From assembly GCF_003610895.1 (NCBI RefSeq), contig NZ_MCAS01000069.1, forward strand, positions 62,001-126,000: a stretch of DNA of 64,000 bases, in the 5' to 3' direction. The first letter of the stretch is position 1, and each line of letters starts with the position of its first letter. Below the pieces are notes generated by a model. The model was not told the origin of the DNA and did not search any database. It was given only the letters and a program-made list of their open reading frames with translations. Below, in pieces: positions 52,957-62,339 of the stretch. The stretch is from Paraburkholderia fungorum. GTDB lineage: Bacteria > Pseudomonadota > Gammaproteobacteria > Burkholderiales > Burkholderiaceae. The translations under genes and the position numbers were made by a program.

Positions 52957-54195
52957 ATGAAACAAACAGCATCGAAGCAACGCAAATTCGTCCGCGTCAC
53001 GCAGATCGCCATCGCCAGTGCTGCGTTTGCGCTACTCGCGGCTTGCGGGGGCGGCAGCGATAACAACAATTCGAACAGCGGCAGCACGCCGGCGGGCGGC
53101 GTGAAATTGCAGGTCGTGTCGTTCGGCGACAGCCTGTCGGATGTCGGCACGTATGCGCCGGTGATTCAGTCGAGCTTCGGCGGCGGCCGCTTCACGACCA
53201 ACCCGGGCGAAGTGTGGACCCAGAAGGTCGCCGAGTACTACGGCGGCACGTTGACTGCCGCCTACGTGGGCGGCTTCGGCCAACCGCTGGTCGCGACGGG
53301 CGGGCTTGGCTACGCGCAAGGCGGCTCGGACGTCGTCAACCCGCAAGGTGAAGGTTGGGCGCCGAACAACATGGCGGCGACGACGGTGCCGGTGGTGACT
53401 CAGGTGGCAAACTACCTGAGCGCGCATACGAGCTTCAACGGGAACCAGCTCGTGCTGGTGAACGGCGGCGCGAACGACATCTTCCAGTTCTCGACCGCTG
53501 CCAATCTGACGGCGCTCGGTACCGCGCTGCAGACAGCCTTGTTGAAGGGCCAGGTGCCCAACACGCAAGCGGGCCAGGTCGGGTTCATCGTCGCCTACCT
53601 GCAGCAGCAGCCGAACCCGCAGATCGCTCAGGCCGCCGCCCAGTTGGCCGCGCAGGTCCAGACCATGGTCAGTTCGGGGGCGACCCACGTGGTGGTGTCG
53701 ACGGTGCCTGACATCGGCAACACGCCGCAGGGCGTCCAGGCCAACGTGGCCTCGCCGGGCGCGGCTGCGCTGCTGACGGGGATTACCGCGGCGTATAACT
53801 ACATGCTGGTTCAGCAGATGACCACGCTCGGCCTGCTGGGTACGGGCAAGGTCATTGTGGCCGATGCGTTCACGTGGCTCGATCAGCAATTGCCGAACTA
53901 CCAGGCGCTGGGTTTCACGGTGTCCAACACTGGCACGGCGTGTAATCTGACGTCGATGGTGGCTAACGCAACCGCGTACGCTACGGCCAATCCGAGCGCT
54001 ACGAACGGGTTGACTCCTGCCCAGTATGGCGCCCAGTTCGGCTCGTCGTTGTTCTGCTCGCCGCAGACTTATACGGCGGCTGGCGCCGATCAGACGTATA
54101 TGTTCGCGGACCTGGTGCACCCGAGTACGCATACGCACGCGTTGTTCGCGCAATTTGTGCAGCAGCAGATTGCGGCGACGGGTTTGGGGAAATGA
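52957..54195 (+). CDS. SGNH/GDSL-family lipoprotein hydrolase
   Basis: This 412-aa protein starts at ATG 52957, with GAGGAG 11 bases upstream. A lipoprotein signal ends in LLAAC, followed by a Gly/Ser/Asn linker. Block I is VVSFGDSLSDVGTYAP (nucleophile Ser), block III VNGGANDIFQF (oxyanion Asn) and block V DLVHPSTHTHALFAQF (Asp, His). The enzyme should be tethered to the outer membrane and hydrolyse ester substrates such as lipids. It lacks a C-terminal autotransporter barrel. The gene is monocistronic, followed by a repeat-rich region. Confidence 0.9.
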   Translation: MKQTASKQRKFVRVTQIAIASAAFALLAACGGGSDNNNSNSGSTPAGGVKLQVVSFGDSLSDVGTYAPVIQSSFGGGRFTTNPGEVWTQKVAEYYGGTLTAAYVGGFGQPLVATGGLGYAQGGSDVVNPQGEGWAPNNMAATTVPVVTQVANYLSAHTSFNGNQLVLVNGGANDIFQFSTAANLTALGTALQTALLKGQVPNTQAGQVGFIVAYLQQQPNPQIAQAAAQLAAQVQTMVSSGATHVVVSTVPDIGNTPQGVQANVASPGAAALLTGITAAYNYMLVQQMTTLGLLGTGKVIVADAFTWLDQQLPNYQALGFTVSNTGTACNLTSMVANATAYATANPSATNGLTPAQYGAQFGSSLFCSPQTYTAAGADQTYMFADLVHPSTHTHALFAQFVQQQIAATGLGK

Positions 54196-54333
54196 GTTGA
54201 GGCGGGGCCACTGTGTGGGCGGGGTTTTTTTGCCTGCGGCGGTGGCCTTTTCTTGATCTGGCTTCTTTGGCTTTTTCTTGATCTGTTTGTCTGCGGTGTT
54301 GGCCTTTCCTTGCTTTGTTATTGGATTATTAGC

Positions 54334-54470
54334 GTTGCCCCTGTGCGGGGCGGCACCTACTTTTCTTTGCCTGCCGCAAAGAAAAGATAGGCAAAAGAAA
54401 GCGGCTCAAACCGCCAGCTCTTAAGCGGGTCCCCCGCACAGCCACGGTAGTGGTGCATCTGGAATCTGTG
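54334..54470 (+). repeat. Left arm of a 137-bp perfect inverted repeat
   Basis: The 137 bases from GTTGCCCCTGTGCGGGGCGG to GGAATCTGTG are the exact reverse complement of 54868-55004. Imperfect similarity extends outward to about 54287 and inward to about 54510. The arm includes a nested palindrome CTTTTCTTTGCCTGCCGCAAAGAAAAG. Confidence 0.95.
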
Positions 54471-54867
54471 CTCTCGCACATTCCGCCCTGGTGACAAGGC
54501 ACTCATTCTTCCGGCGGCGCTGCGCGCGCCGAACCGTACTTCATAAAACCACCCGCTGAACTCTCCCTCCCGCGGTTCACCCAGTTCCCCGATTTGTCGG
54601 CGCGTCACTGCTCCATCGCTCCGTTGTGTCGGTGTCGGTGTCGGTGTCGCGGGCATAAATGCAGCCGCCGCAGCGAATGCAACGCGTCGACATTTCATTT
54701 GAGGTGGGGTTTGCCAATAGCGGCGAGAGCGCTTCGCCGAGGCGAAGCCGATGGCCCCCGCTACGCGAAACGAAGCCTCTGGTTTCCCATGCAGACCCGT
54801 CCGCGACGCACGCAGTGCGGAGTGGGAGCGAATGAATGCTTTGTCACTTGCGCGGAGTGTGCGAGGA

Positions 54868-55004
54868 CACAGATTCCAGATGCACCACTACCGTGGCTGT
54901 GCGGGGGACCCGCTTAAGAGCTGGCGGTTTGAGCCGCTTTCTTTTGCCTATCTTTTCTTTGCGGCAGGCAAAGAAAAGTAGGTGCCGCCCCGCACAGGGG
55001 CAAC
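54868..55004 (-). repeat. Right arm of a 137-bp perfect inverted repeat
   Basis: This is the exact reverse complement of 54334-54470, separated from it by a 397-bp centre. Imperfect similarity continues outward to about 55060. No transposase gene is present. Confidence 0.95.
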
Positions 55005-55084
55005 ACTAATAAACCACTAACACAACAAGGAAAGGCCAAAGCCGCAGACACACAACCAAGCGCCGCGCAGGCAAAAAAAAACCA

Positions 55085-56137
55085 TCACTCTTGCGCCTCA
55101 AAAGCAGCCGCAGCCCGCCCTAACCGATCATTAACAGCAATCCACTCAATCGTATCCGGCAACTTCTCAATAAGAATCCGCGACACATTCGCGCGATCCA
55201 GCGCCCTTAACAAGCCATACAACTCACGCGCATACACGTGCGGATCCTCAGGCGCAGCGATGAAATGCACCCCCTCCGCATCCGCCCAATGCCCGGCACG
55301 TGACGCACGCGCGACCAGGGCGACACGCTCGCCCGCTTCACGCGCAGCAAGCAAAGGCTCGAGCGCGCCAAACGGCAACAAAGCCAACGGCGTACGCGGC
55401 GCATAGTGCGCCTTCAACGTACCGGACGCGCGCGGAGCCGTCGCATCCGACCCATCGGCCAGACGCGGTGCCTCGCCGAGCACATCGGCGATATCCTGCG
55501 GCGTTACGCGGCCCGGCCTCAACAACGCCGGAAACCCCCGCGACAGATCCAGAATCGTCGATTCGATCCCGACATCCGATGCACCCCCGTCCAGCACATG
55601 AATCGCGCCGCCAAACTCGTCGCGCACATGCTGCGCCGTGGTCGGACTCACATGACCAAAACGGTTCGCCGACGGCGCAGCTACCCCGCCATGCCCGCCG
55701 CGCAACGCACTGAATGCCTCCAGCAAAGCCTGGGCGACCGGATGTGACGGGCAGCGCAAACCCACCGAATCCTGCCCACCGCTCACCGCCGCATCAATTC
55801 GTGCCGCGCGCTTCAGGATCAAGGTAAGCGGGCCCGGCCAGAACGCGTCGATCAAACGCTGCGCCTCCGCAGGTAAATGCTCGACCCAATAGTTCGGATC
55901 GCCCTGCGGCGCCAGATGCACGATCACCGGATGATTCAACGGCCTGCCCTTTGCCGCATAAATGCGCGCGACCGCATCCGGATTTTCAGCGTCGCCGCCG
56001 AGTCCGTAGACCGTCTCCGTCGGGAACGCAACGAGGCCGCCCGCGTCAAGTAACGCGGCGGCGTGCTCGATCTGCGCGGCGCTCACCGGCAAGACGCTCG
56101 CGGCGCCGCCTTCGGCAGGTTTGCTTTGATCCGGCAT
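55085..56137 (-). CDS. L-threonylcarbamoyladenylate synthase (Sua5/YwlC type)
   Basis: This 350-aa enzyme makes threonylcarbamoyl-AMP from threonine, bicarbonate and ATP for the t6A37 tRNA modification. The N-terminal YrdC domain (about 20-205) has GGLVAFPTETVYGLGGDA, KGRPLNHPVIVH, the SANRFGHVSPTTAQHV run and a ligand-binding STILDLS. A C-terminal Sua5 domain follows, as in YwlC and unlike single-domain TsaC. The start is ATG 56137; the frame extends upstream into purK. It lies 10 bp after purK and ends the leftward purine block. Confidence 0.93.
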   Translation of the reverse strand: MPDQSKPAEGGAASVLPVSAAQIEHAAALLDAGGLVAFPTETVYGLGGDAENPDAVARIYAAKGRPLNHPVIVHLAPQGDPNYWVEHLPAEAQRLIDAFWPGPLTLILKRAARIDAAVSGGQDSVGLRCPSHPVAQALLEAFSALRGGHGGVAAPSANRFGHVSPTTAQHVRDEFGGAIHVLDGGASDVGIESTILDLSRGFPALLRPGRVTPQDIADVLGEAPRLADGSDATAPRASGTLKAHYAPRTPLALLPFGALEPLLAAREAGERVALVARASRAGHWADAEGVHFIAAPEDPHVYARELYGLLRALDRANVSRILIEKLPDTIEWIAVNDRLGRAAAAFEAQE

Positions 56138-56147
56138 GGCGTTCGCG

Positions 56148-57344
56148 TCAGCTCGTGATGATGTGCAGGAGCCGCGCGCAATCGCGCGCCGCCGTGCGGG
56201 CTTCTTCAAGCGTCGCGGCCGTGAAGTTCACGTGACCCATCTTGCGGCCGCAACGTGCCTCTTCCTTGCCGTACAGATGCAGGCGCGCCGCCGGCATCGC
56301 GGCGACTTCGTGCCATGGCGGCGTGACCGCCGCGCCCTTAGGACCGCCCGGAAACCAGACATCGCCGAGAATGTTCAGCATCACTGCCGGCGAGTGCTGG
56401 CGCGTGTCGCCAAGCGGCATGCCGGTCATCGCCCGAACCTGCTGTTCGAACTGGCTGGTCGCGCAGGCGTCGACGGTGTAATGGCCGGAATTGTGCGGAC
56501 GCGGCGCCATTTCGTTGGCGACAAGCGTGCCGTCTTCGAGAATGAAGAACTCGACGCACAGCACGCCGACATAGCCGAGCTTGTCCGCGATCTGCAGCGC
56601 GGCCTGCTGCGCTTGCTCGACCAGCGTCGAGCTTGCATCCGGTGCGGGCACGATCGTGTGCGACAGCACGCCGTCGCGATGCGTGTTCTGCGCCAGCGGA
56701 TACACCACCGACGCGCCGCTCGCCGCACGCGCGATCAGCGCGGACACTTCGAACTTCAACGGCAAGCGCTTTTCCAGCACACACGGAACACCCGCCAGCG
56801 ACGCATGCGCCTCACGCACTTCCTCGGCGTTGCGCACGCGAATCTGGCCTTTGCCGTCGTAGCCCATGCGCGCGGTCTTGAGAATGCCGGGCAGGACCGC
56901 TTCGAGCTTCGCATCGTCTAGTGCGGCGAGCGCGTCCGATGATTCGATCACCACGTGCGGCGCCACCGTCACGCCCGACGACGCGATAAAACGCTTCTCG
57001 GCGATCCGGTCCTGCGCCACGGCAACGCAACGGCCGGCCGGGCTCACAAACGTGGTTTTCGCGAGAAAGTCGAGGCTCGCCGCCGGCACATTCTCGAACT
57101 CGGTCGACACCGCCGCGCACAACCGCGCGAGTTCGGTGAGCGACGCTTCGTCGTCGTAAGGCGCGCGGATATGGCGGTCGGCCACCGCGCCCGCGGGACT
57201 GTTTTCGTCCGGGTCGAGCACGGCAACACGATAGCCCATCGCCTGGGCGGCAAAGCAGAACATGCGGCCGAGCTGGCCGCCACCAACCATGCCAAGCCAT
57301 GCGCCGGGCAGAATCGGTGAAACCGGTGTGTTGTCTGGGTTCAT
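56148..57344 (-). CDS. purK: N5-carboxyaminoimidazole ribonucleotide synthase PurK
   Basis: This 398-aa ATP-grasp enzyme converts AIR, bicarbonate and ATP to N5-CAIR in de novo purine synthesis. The N-terminus reads PGAWLGMVGGGQLGRMFCFAAQAMGY, and the ATP-grasp core contains TARMGYDGKGQIRV, VLEKRLPLKFEVS and the C-terminal MAPRPHNSGHYTVDACATSQFEQ. Length and motifs are complete. It lies about 100 bp downstream of purE, its pathway partner. Confidence 0.96.
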   Translation of the reverse strand: MNPDNTPVSPILPGAWLGMVGGGQLGRMFCFAAQAMGYRVAVLDPDENSPAGAVADRHIRAPYDDEASLTELARLCAAVSTEFENVPAASLDFLAKTTFVSPAGRCVAVAQDRIAEKRFIASSGVTVAPHVVIESSDALAALDDAKLEAVLPGILKTARMGYDGKGQIRVRNAEEVREAHASLAGVPCVLEKRLPLKFEVSALIARAASGASVVYPLAQNTHRDGVLSHTIVPAPDASSTLVEQAQQAALQIADKLGYVGVLCVEFFILEDGTLVANEMAPRPHNSGHYTVDACATSQFEQQVRAMTGMPLGDTRQHSPAVMLNILGDVWFPGGPKGAAVTPPWHEVAAMPAARLHLYGKEEARCGRKMGHVNFTAATLEEARTAARDCARLLHIITS

Positions 57345-57445
57345 CTTAGTGGTCGGTCACGGCCGGATGCGCATGCAAAACGTGCAATAGCGGCACCCGG
57401 CCGGGGGTAGACATGGGGACGTCTAAAAGCAATCAGCCTTGGCGC

Positions 57446-57964
57446 TTACAGCGCCGGCAGCACCATAGCGTGGGCCGCTTCGTTCTGGCGCACGCGGAAC
57501 GCAGCCAGTTTCTCCGCATAATCGGCACTCGTACCGCTCAGAATCGACACCGCGAACAGCGCCGCATTCGCCGCGCCCGCCTCGCCGATTGCAAACGTGG
57601 CGACCGGCACGCCCTTGGGCATCTGCACGATGGAGTGCAATGAATCGACACCCTTCAGATACTTGCTTGCCACCGGCACGCCAAGCACCGGCACCGTGGT
57701 CTTGGCAGCCAGCATGCCCGGCAGATGCGCCGCGCCGCCCGCACCCGCGATGATCGCGCGAATGCCGCGCTCACGCGCGCGCTCGGCGTATTCGAACATC
57801 TCGTCGGGCATCCGATGCGCGGATACAACCTTGGCTTCATACGGTACGCCGAATTCCTGCAGAATCGCGACGGCGTTCTTCATTACTTCCCAGTCGGAGC
57901 TGGAGCCCATCAGCACGCCAACAACGGGCGCGTCATGCGTATGGGCAGTCTGGACTTCACTCAT
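57446..57964 (-). CDS. purE: N5-carboxyaminoimidazole ribonucleotide mutase PurE
   Basis: This 172-aa class I PurE rearranges N5-CAIR to CAIR. The fingerprint VGVLMGSSSDWEVMKNA near the N-terminus, VVSAHRMPDEMFEYA with the catalytic His, and IIAGAGGAAHLPGMLAAKTTVPVLGVP are all present. The first ten residues before the core are variable. It sits between purC (156 bp upstream) and purK (101 bp downstream), all leftward, in pathway order. Confidence 0.97.
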   Translation of the reverse strand: MSEVQTAHTHDAPVVGVLMGSSSDWEVMKNAVAILQEFGVPYEAKVVSAHRMPDEMFEYAERARERGIRAIIAGAGGAAHLPGMLAAKTTVPVLGVPVASKYLKGVDSLHSIVQMPKGVPVATFAIGEAGAANAALFAVSILSGTSADYAEKLAAFRVRQNEAAHAMVLPAL

Positions 57965-58120
57965 CTTACGACTTCCTTGTTTCTTGAGAGCGCCCCCAGC
58001 CCTGTCGCTTCGCGTCAGGCCCCCGAGGGGTGATTCCCCAAGGGGACTTCCTTCGGGGCGGACTATTTGGGGCGGCCCGGCGTGGTCACACGCTGCGCGG
58101 ATTCAACGAGCTGCGCGTAA

Positions 58121-59011
58121 TCAGGCGAGCTTGTGCCCAGTCAGGCGTTCGAGCGCTTCCTGATACTTCTCGCCCGTCTTCGTGACCACGTCGTCCGGCA
58201 GCTTCGGCGCGGGCGGCTCTTTCTTCCACGGTTGGGTTTCGAGCCAATCGCGCACGAACTGCTTGTCGAACGACGGCGGGTTGGTGCCGACCTGATACTG
58301 GTCAGCCGGCCAGAAGCGTGACGAATCGGCGGTCAGTGCCTCGTCCATCAGGTACAGCTGGCCGTGGTTGTCCAGACCGAATTCGAACTTCGTATCCGCG
58401 ATGATGATGCCGCGCGTGGCGGCGTAGTCAGCGGCTTCCTTGTACAGCTTGATCGAGATGTCGCGGATCGTGGCCGACAGTTCGGTGCCGATGCGGCGTT
58501 CCATCTCGTTGTACGTGATGTTTTCGTCGTGATGGCCCATTTCGGCCTTGGCGGCGGGCGTGAAAATCGGCTCAGGCAGCTTTTGCGCGTTTTGCAGGCC
58601 CGGCGGCAGTTCGACGCCGCACACGGAGCCGGTTGCCTGGTAGTCTTTCCAGCCGCTGCCGGCCAGATAGCCGCGCACCACCGCTTCGACGAGGATCGGC
58701 TCGAGGCGCTTCACCACCACCGCGCGGCCCTTGACCTGTTCGACTTCGTCAGCCGCCACCACGGATTCGGGCGCCACGCCCGTAAGGTGATTCGGCACCA
58801 CATGCTTGAGCTTCTCGAACCAGAAGTTCGCCATTTCGTTGAGCACACGGCCCTTATTCGGAATCGGCTCGCCCATGATGACGTCGAACGCCGACAGACG
58901 GTCGGTCGTGACGATCAGCAACTGGTCGTTGCCCACCGCATAGTTGTCGCGGACTTTACCGCGGCCGAGTAGCGGCAGCGAGTGGAGCGTGGATTCGTAA
59001 AGGGTAGACAT
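58121..59011 (-). CDS. purC: SAICAR synthase PurC
   Basis: This 296-aa phosphoribosylaminoimidazole-succinocarboxamide synthase joins CAIR and aspartate using ATP. The N-terminal LPLLGRGKVRDNYAVGNDQLLIVTTDRLSAFDVIM, AVVVKRLEPILVEAVVRGYLAGSGWKDY and the C-terminal DTKFEFGLDNHGQLYLMDEALTADSSRFWP are characteristic. Length is that of the longer bacterial/yeast-like form. It follows fbaA across a terminator hairpin, so it probably has its own promoter in 59012-59064. Confidence 0.96.
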   Translation of the reverse strand: MSTLYESTLHSLPLLGRGKVRDNYAVGNDQLLIVTTDRLSAFDVIMGEPIPNKGRVLNEMANFWFEKLKHVVPNHLTGVAPESVVAADEVEQVKGRAVVVKRLEPILVEAVVRGYLAGSGWKDYQATGSVCGVELPPGLQNAQKLPEPIFTPAAKAEMGHHDENITYNEMERRIGTELSATIRDISIKLYKEAADYAATRGIIIADTKFEFGLDNHGQLYLMDEALTADSSRFWPADQYQVGTNPPSFDKQFVRDWLETQPWKKEPPAPKLPDDVVTKTGEKYQEALERLTGHKLA

Positions 59012-59064
59012 CGTCGTGGTTCGCTAAAAGTGGGGCAAAAAGTGTGACCGGAACAAAAGGGAAA

Positions 59065-59094
59065 CGCCGTTCCCCGGATGATGCGGGAACGGCG
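59065..59094 (-). terminator. Terminator hairpin after fbaA
   Basis: On minus, CGCCGTTCCC (59094-59085), a ten-base loop and GGGAACGGCG (59074-59065) form a perfect 10-bp stem followed by TTTCCCTTTTG. A second hairpin (ACCTGGC...GCCAGGT, 59106-59125) lies just upstream. Together they should end the fbaA transcript before purC. Confidence 0.8.
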
Positions 59095-59143
59095 ATCGAA
59101 CGACAACCTGGCCAATCAGCCAGGTGCAGAGCCTGGTTATAGC

Positions 59144-60208
59144 TTAGCGGACGACTTGCGCGAGGTCGCCAGATTTGTACTTCTCCGCGATTTTATCAAG
59201 CGAAACCGGCTTGATCTTGCCAGCCTGGCCTTCGCAGCCGAATTGCGTGAAGCGTTCGAGACAGATCTTCATCGCGGCTTCGCGCGCCGGCTTCAGGTAA
59301 TCGCGCGGATCGAACTTGCCCGGATTGGTCGCCATGTAGCGGCGGATCGCGCCGGTAATCGCCAGACGCAGGTCGGTATCGATGTTGACCTTGCGCACGC
59401 CGTGCTTGATGCCTTCCTGAATTTCCTCGACCGGCACGCCGTAGGTTTCCTTCATGTCGCCGCCGAATTCGCGGATTTCCGCGAGCAGTTCCTGCGGCAC
59501 CGACGACGAACCGTGCATCACCAGGTGCGTATTCGGAATGCGCTGGTGAATTTCCTTGATGCGCTGGATCGACAGGATGTCGCCCGTGGGCTTCTTGCTG
59601 AACTTGTACGCACCGTGCGAAGTGCCGATCGCGATCGCCAGCGCGTCGCACTGCGTCTGCTTGACGAAGTCGGCCGCCTGTTCCGGGTCGGTCAGCAGTT
59701 GCTCGCGGGTCATCGTGCCTTCCGCGCCGTGGCCGTCTTCCTTGTCGCCCTTCATGGTTTCCAGCGAACCGAGCACGCCCAGTTCCGCTTCCACCGTGAT
59801 GCCGATCGAGTGCGCCGCTTCGACCACCTTGCGCGACACTTCGACATTGTATTCGTACGATGCGACCGTCTTGCCGTCGGCTTCGAGCGAACCGTCCATC
59901 ATCACGCTGGTGAAACCGCTGCGGATCGCCGCCATGCAAACCGCCGGCGATTGGCCGTGATCCTGGTGCATCACGACCGGAATATGCGGATACGATTCGA
60001 CCGCGGCTTCGATCAGGTGGCGCAGGAACGGTTCGCCCGCATACTTACGCGCGCCGGCCGACGCCTGCATGATGACGGGAGCATTGACCTTGTCGGCCGC
60101 GGCCATGATGGCCTGCACCTGCTCCAGATTGTTCACGTTGAATGCCGGAATGCCATAACCGTTTTCGGCGGCATGGTCGAGCAATTGACGCATTGATACG
60201 AGAGGCAT
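59144..60208 (-). CDS. fbaA: Class II fructose-bisphosphate aldolase
   Basis: This 354-aa zinc aldolase cleaves or forms fructose 1,6-bisphosphate in glycolysis, gluconeogenesis and, in some relatives, the Calvin cycle. The start MPLVSMRQLLDHAAENGYGIPAFNVNN follows AAGGAG. Zinc ligands and substrate residues lie in VVMHQDHGQSP, LGVLGSLETMKGDKEDGHG and IGTSHGAYKF, with THLVMHGSSSVPQE further on. This CbbA/Fba form is standard for Burkholderia. Pyruvate kinase and phosphoglycerate kinase genes lie upstream on the same strand. Confidence 0.96.
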   Translation of the reverse strand: MPLVSMRQLLDHAAENGYGIPAFNVNNLEQVQAIMAAADKVNAPVIMQASAGARKYAGEPFLRHLIEAAVESYPHIPVVMHQDHGQSPAVCMAAIRSGFTSVMMDGSLEADGKTVASYEYNVEVSRKVVEAAHSIGITVEAELGVLGSLETMKGDKEDGHGAEGTMTREQLLTDPEQAADFVKQTQCDALAIAIGTSHGAYKFSKKPTGDILSIQRIKEIHQRIPNTHLVMHGSSSVPQELLAEIREFGGDMKETYGVPVEEIQEGIKHGVRKVNIDTDLRLAITGAIRRYMATNPGKFDPRDYLKPAREAAMKICLERFTQFGCEGQAGKIKPVSLDKIAEKYKSGDLAQVVR

Positions 60209-60475
60209 GCTTAACTCCTTAGATTGAAACGAATTCTTGTGCCGTCGGCATCTTTTATGGCGATTTTATCGCGAAGCAAGCTGCATACCCGTTCACACAT
60301 TCCCTAAAGCGCATCACTTGCGGACCTTTACCGCACGCGCGATTGGAGTCTGTGCGCCGCCTCTCGCGGGGCATGACAGCCTGCTTCGCTCAATCAAGCC
60401 TTGTCGCGGCCAGAGTTAGCGCCAAAGCCCTTACTCCGGCCCCATGCAACGCGTGCCGATCGAGCAGTCAGCCGA
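60209..60475. other. Intergenic region between pyk and fbaA
   Basis: The 267-bp gap presumably carries the fbaA promoter and the 3' untranslated region of pyk. I saw no gene, clear terminator or palindrome. Confidence 0.4.
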
Positions 60476-61912
60476 TCAATACGGCTCGCCGACGCGCACG
60501 ATCTTCAGCGTGTTCGTGCCGCCTGCCTGACCCATCGGCTCGCCGACGGTCAGCACCACCATGTCGCCGCGCGACGCGTAACCCTTGCTGACCACGGTTT
60601 CCAGCGCCTGCTGCAACGCCGTGTCGCGGTCGCTGCTGGTGTCCAGATGCAGCGACGTGACATTGCGGTAGATCGCCATTGCCCGTTCGCTGCCGACACG
60701 CGGCGTGAGCGCGAAAATCGGCACATGCGTCCAGTGACGCGACATCCACAGCGCGGTCGACCCAGACTCGGTCAACGCAACGATCGCCTTCGCACCCAGG
60801 TGGAACGCCGTGAACAGCGCGCCCATGGCGATGGACTGGTCGATCCGCGTGAACGTGCGGTCGAGGAAATCCTTGTCCAGTTCCGACTGTTCCGACTTCT
60901 CGGCTTCCACGCAGATCGCCGCCATCGTCTCGATGGTCTGAACCGGATACTTGCCCGCTGCGGATTCGGCCGACAGCATCACCGCGTCGGTGCCGTCGAG
61001 CACCGCGTTGGCGACGTCCGACACTTCGGCGCGGGTCGGCACCGGTGCGTAGATCATCGATTCCATCATCTGGGTCGCGGTGATCACGAACTTGTTCGAT
61101 TCACGCGCCATACGAATCATGCGCTTTTGCAGCGCCGGAACTGCGGCATTCCCCACTTCCACGGCCAAGTCGCCGCGCGCGACCATGATGCCGTCCGATG
61201 CGTCGAGGATGCCCTGCAGCGCCGGAATCGCTTCCGCCCGCTCGATCTTCGCGATCATCTTCGGCTTGATGCCGTAGGGCGCGCCCGCGATGTTCGCGAG
61301 CTGGCGGGCCATTTCCATGTCGGTGGCGTTCTTGGGGAACGATACCGCGACGTAATCCACGCCGAGCGACATCGCCGTGCGGATGTCTTCCATGTCTTTG
61401 GCCGTGAGGGCCGGCGCCGTCAGGCCGCCGCCCTGGCGGTTGATGCCCTTGTTGTTCGACAGATCGCCGCCCACCTTCACGGTGGTGTGGATCTCGCTGC
61501 CGAGCACGCGCACGACGTCGAGCACGATCAGGCCGTCGTTGAGCAACAGCACGTCGCCCGGCTTCAGGTCGCGCGGCAGATCCTTGTAGTCGAGACCGAC
61601 ACGGTCGTCGTTGCCGAGTTCGCACTGGGCGTCGAGGATGAACGGATGGCCGGGAACGAGCGTGGTCTTGCCGTTTTCGAACTTGCCGACCCGAATCTTC
61701 GGGCCTTGCAGGTCAGCCATGATGGCAACTTCACGGCCGGCCTGGCGGGCCGCCTCGCGCACGAATTCGGCGCGCTGGCGGTGGTCGTCGGCAGTGCCGT
61801 GCGAGAAATTGAGCCGCACCACGTCGGCGCCTGCCTGAATCATTTGCAGCAGGATTTCCGGCGTGCTGGAAGCCGGTCCGATGGTAGCGACAATCTTGGT
61901 AGCGCGATGCAT
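60476..61912 (-). CDS. pyk: Pyruvate kinase
   Basis: This 478-aa enzyme converts phosphoenolpyruvate and ADP to pyruvate and ATP. The start ATG 61912 (MHRATKIVATIGPASSTPE) is preceded by GAGGAGACTC and matches the family N-terminus. Active-site features are GADVVRLNFSHGTADDH, the catalytic Lys in KPKMIAKIERAEAI, GIMVARGDLAVEVG and ATQMMESMIYAPVPTRAEVSDVANAV. The frame stays open 222 codons upstream to 62578, but that part is low complexity and is not counted here. Pgk lies 427 bp upstream. Confidence 0.96.
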   Translation of the reverse strand: MHRATKIVATIGPASSTPEILLQMIQAGADVVRLNFSHGTADDHRQRAEFVREAARQAGREVAIMADLQGPKIRVGKFENGKTTLVPGHPFILDAQCELGNDDRVGLDYKDLPRDLKPGDVLLLNDGLIVLDVVRVLGSEIHTTVKVGGDLSNNKGINRQGGGLTAPALTAKDMEDIRTAMSLGVDYVAVSFPKNATDMEMARQLANIAGAPYGIKPKMIAKIERAEAIPALQGILDASDGIMVARGDLAVEVGNAAVPALQKRMIRMARESNKFVITATQMMESMIYAPVPTRAEVSDVANAVLDGTDAVMLSAESAAGKYPVQTIETMAAICVEAEKSEQSELDKDFLDRTFTRIDQSIAMGALFTAFHLGAKAIVALTESGSTALWMSRHWTHVPIFALTPRVGSERAMAIYRNVTSLHLDTSSDRDTALQQALETVVSKGYASRGDMVVLTVGEPMGQAGGTNTLKIVRVGEPY

Positions 61913-62339
61913 GAGTCTCCTCGTCTGGATGGGATCGCTGGAATGAGCGCTGCGAGTCGGATGCGGAGGCTGCGCACCGAAGGGTGCTGCTGGGGGCTGC
62001 GCGCCGGTTGAAACCAGCGTCGCTTTATGGGGTGAAGCGGTATTCGACACCAGCGCGGGGGACGCTGGCGGGGGTGCGGGCGCGACTTCTACGTCCGGGA
62101 GTTCTGCCGGCGAGTGGGCGGTTTGTCCGCTGGACAATTCCGCTGCCTCGCTGACAGTGGTCAACTCCGCGAGCGCGAGGGGCGACCCGGATTCTTCCTG
62201 CCCGGCCATGACAGCCGGTACCGCTTGTGACACAGCGGTGGAGCGCGCTTCGCGCTCCCCTGCCGTTGCTGCTGCGGTATTGCGCGGCTTGCCGCCGCGC
62301 GCTTTTGCAGACTTCGCTGAGGGGGAGCGCGTCGCCACG
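61913..62339. other. Pgk-pyk intergenic stretch, open in the pyk frame
   Basis: The 427-bp gap has no stop codon in the pyk reading frame on the minus strand. Translated, it is rich in Ala, Pro, Ser and Arg with no motif. It may be chance openness of GC-rich DNA or a remnant gene. No terminator was identified. Confidence 0.4.

Larger units (their letters stand above)
54196..55084. other. Repeat-rich intergenic region with no clear gene
   Basis: This 889-bp stretch between the GDSL gene and sua5 is dominated by the inverted repeat at 54334-55004 and its imperfect extensions. Open frames inside it end in the same peptide from both arms, as a mirror of the inverted repeat, and show no homology I recognise. 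I treat it as a non-coding element. Confidence 0.7.

Noticed and set aside
54357..54981. Two open frames ending in the same peptide in the inverted-repeat region
   Set aside because: The shared end is simply the two arms of the inverted repeat read on opposite strands; no start signal or family match.
57984..58080. GC-rich inverted repeats in the purC-purE gap as a regulatory RNA
   Set aside because: Short imperfect hairpins (CCCCGAGGGG and similar) without a T-run or a recognisable purine-control structure.
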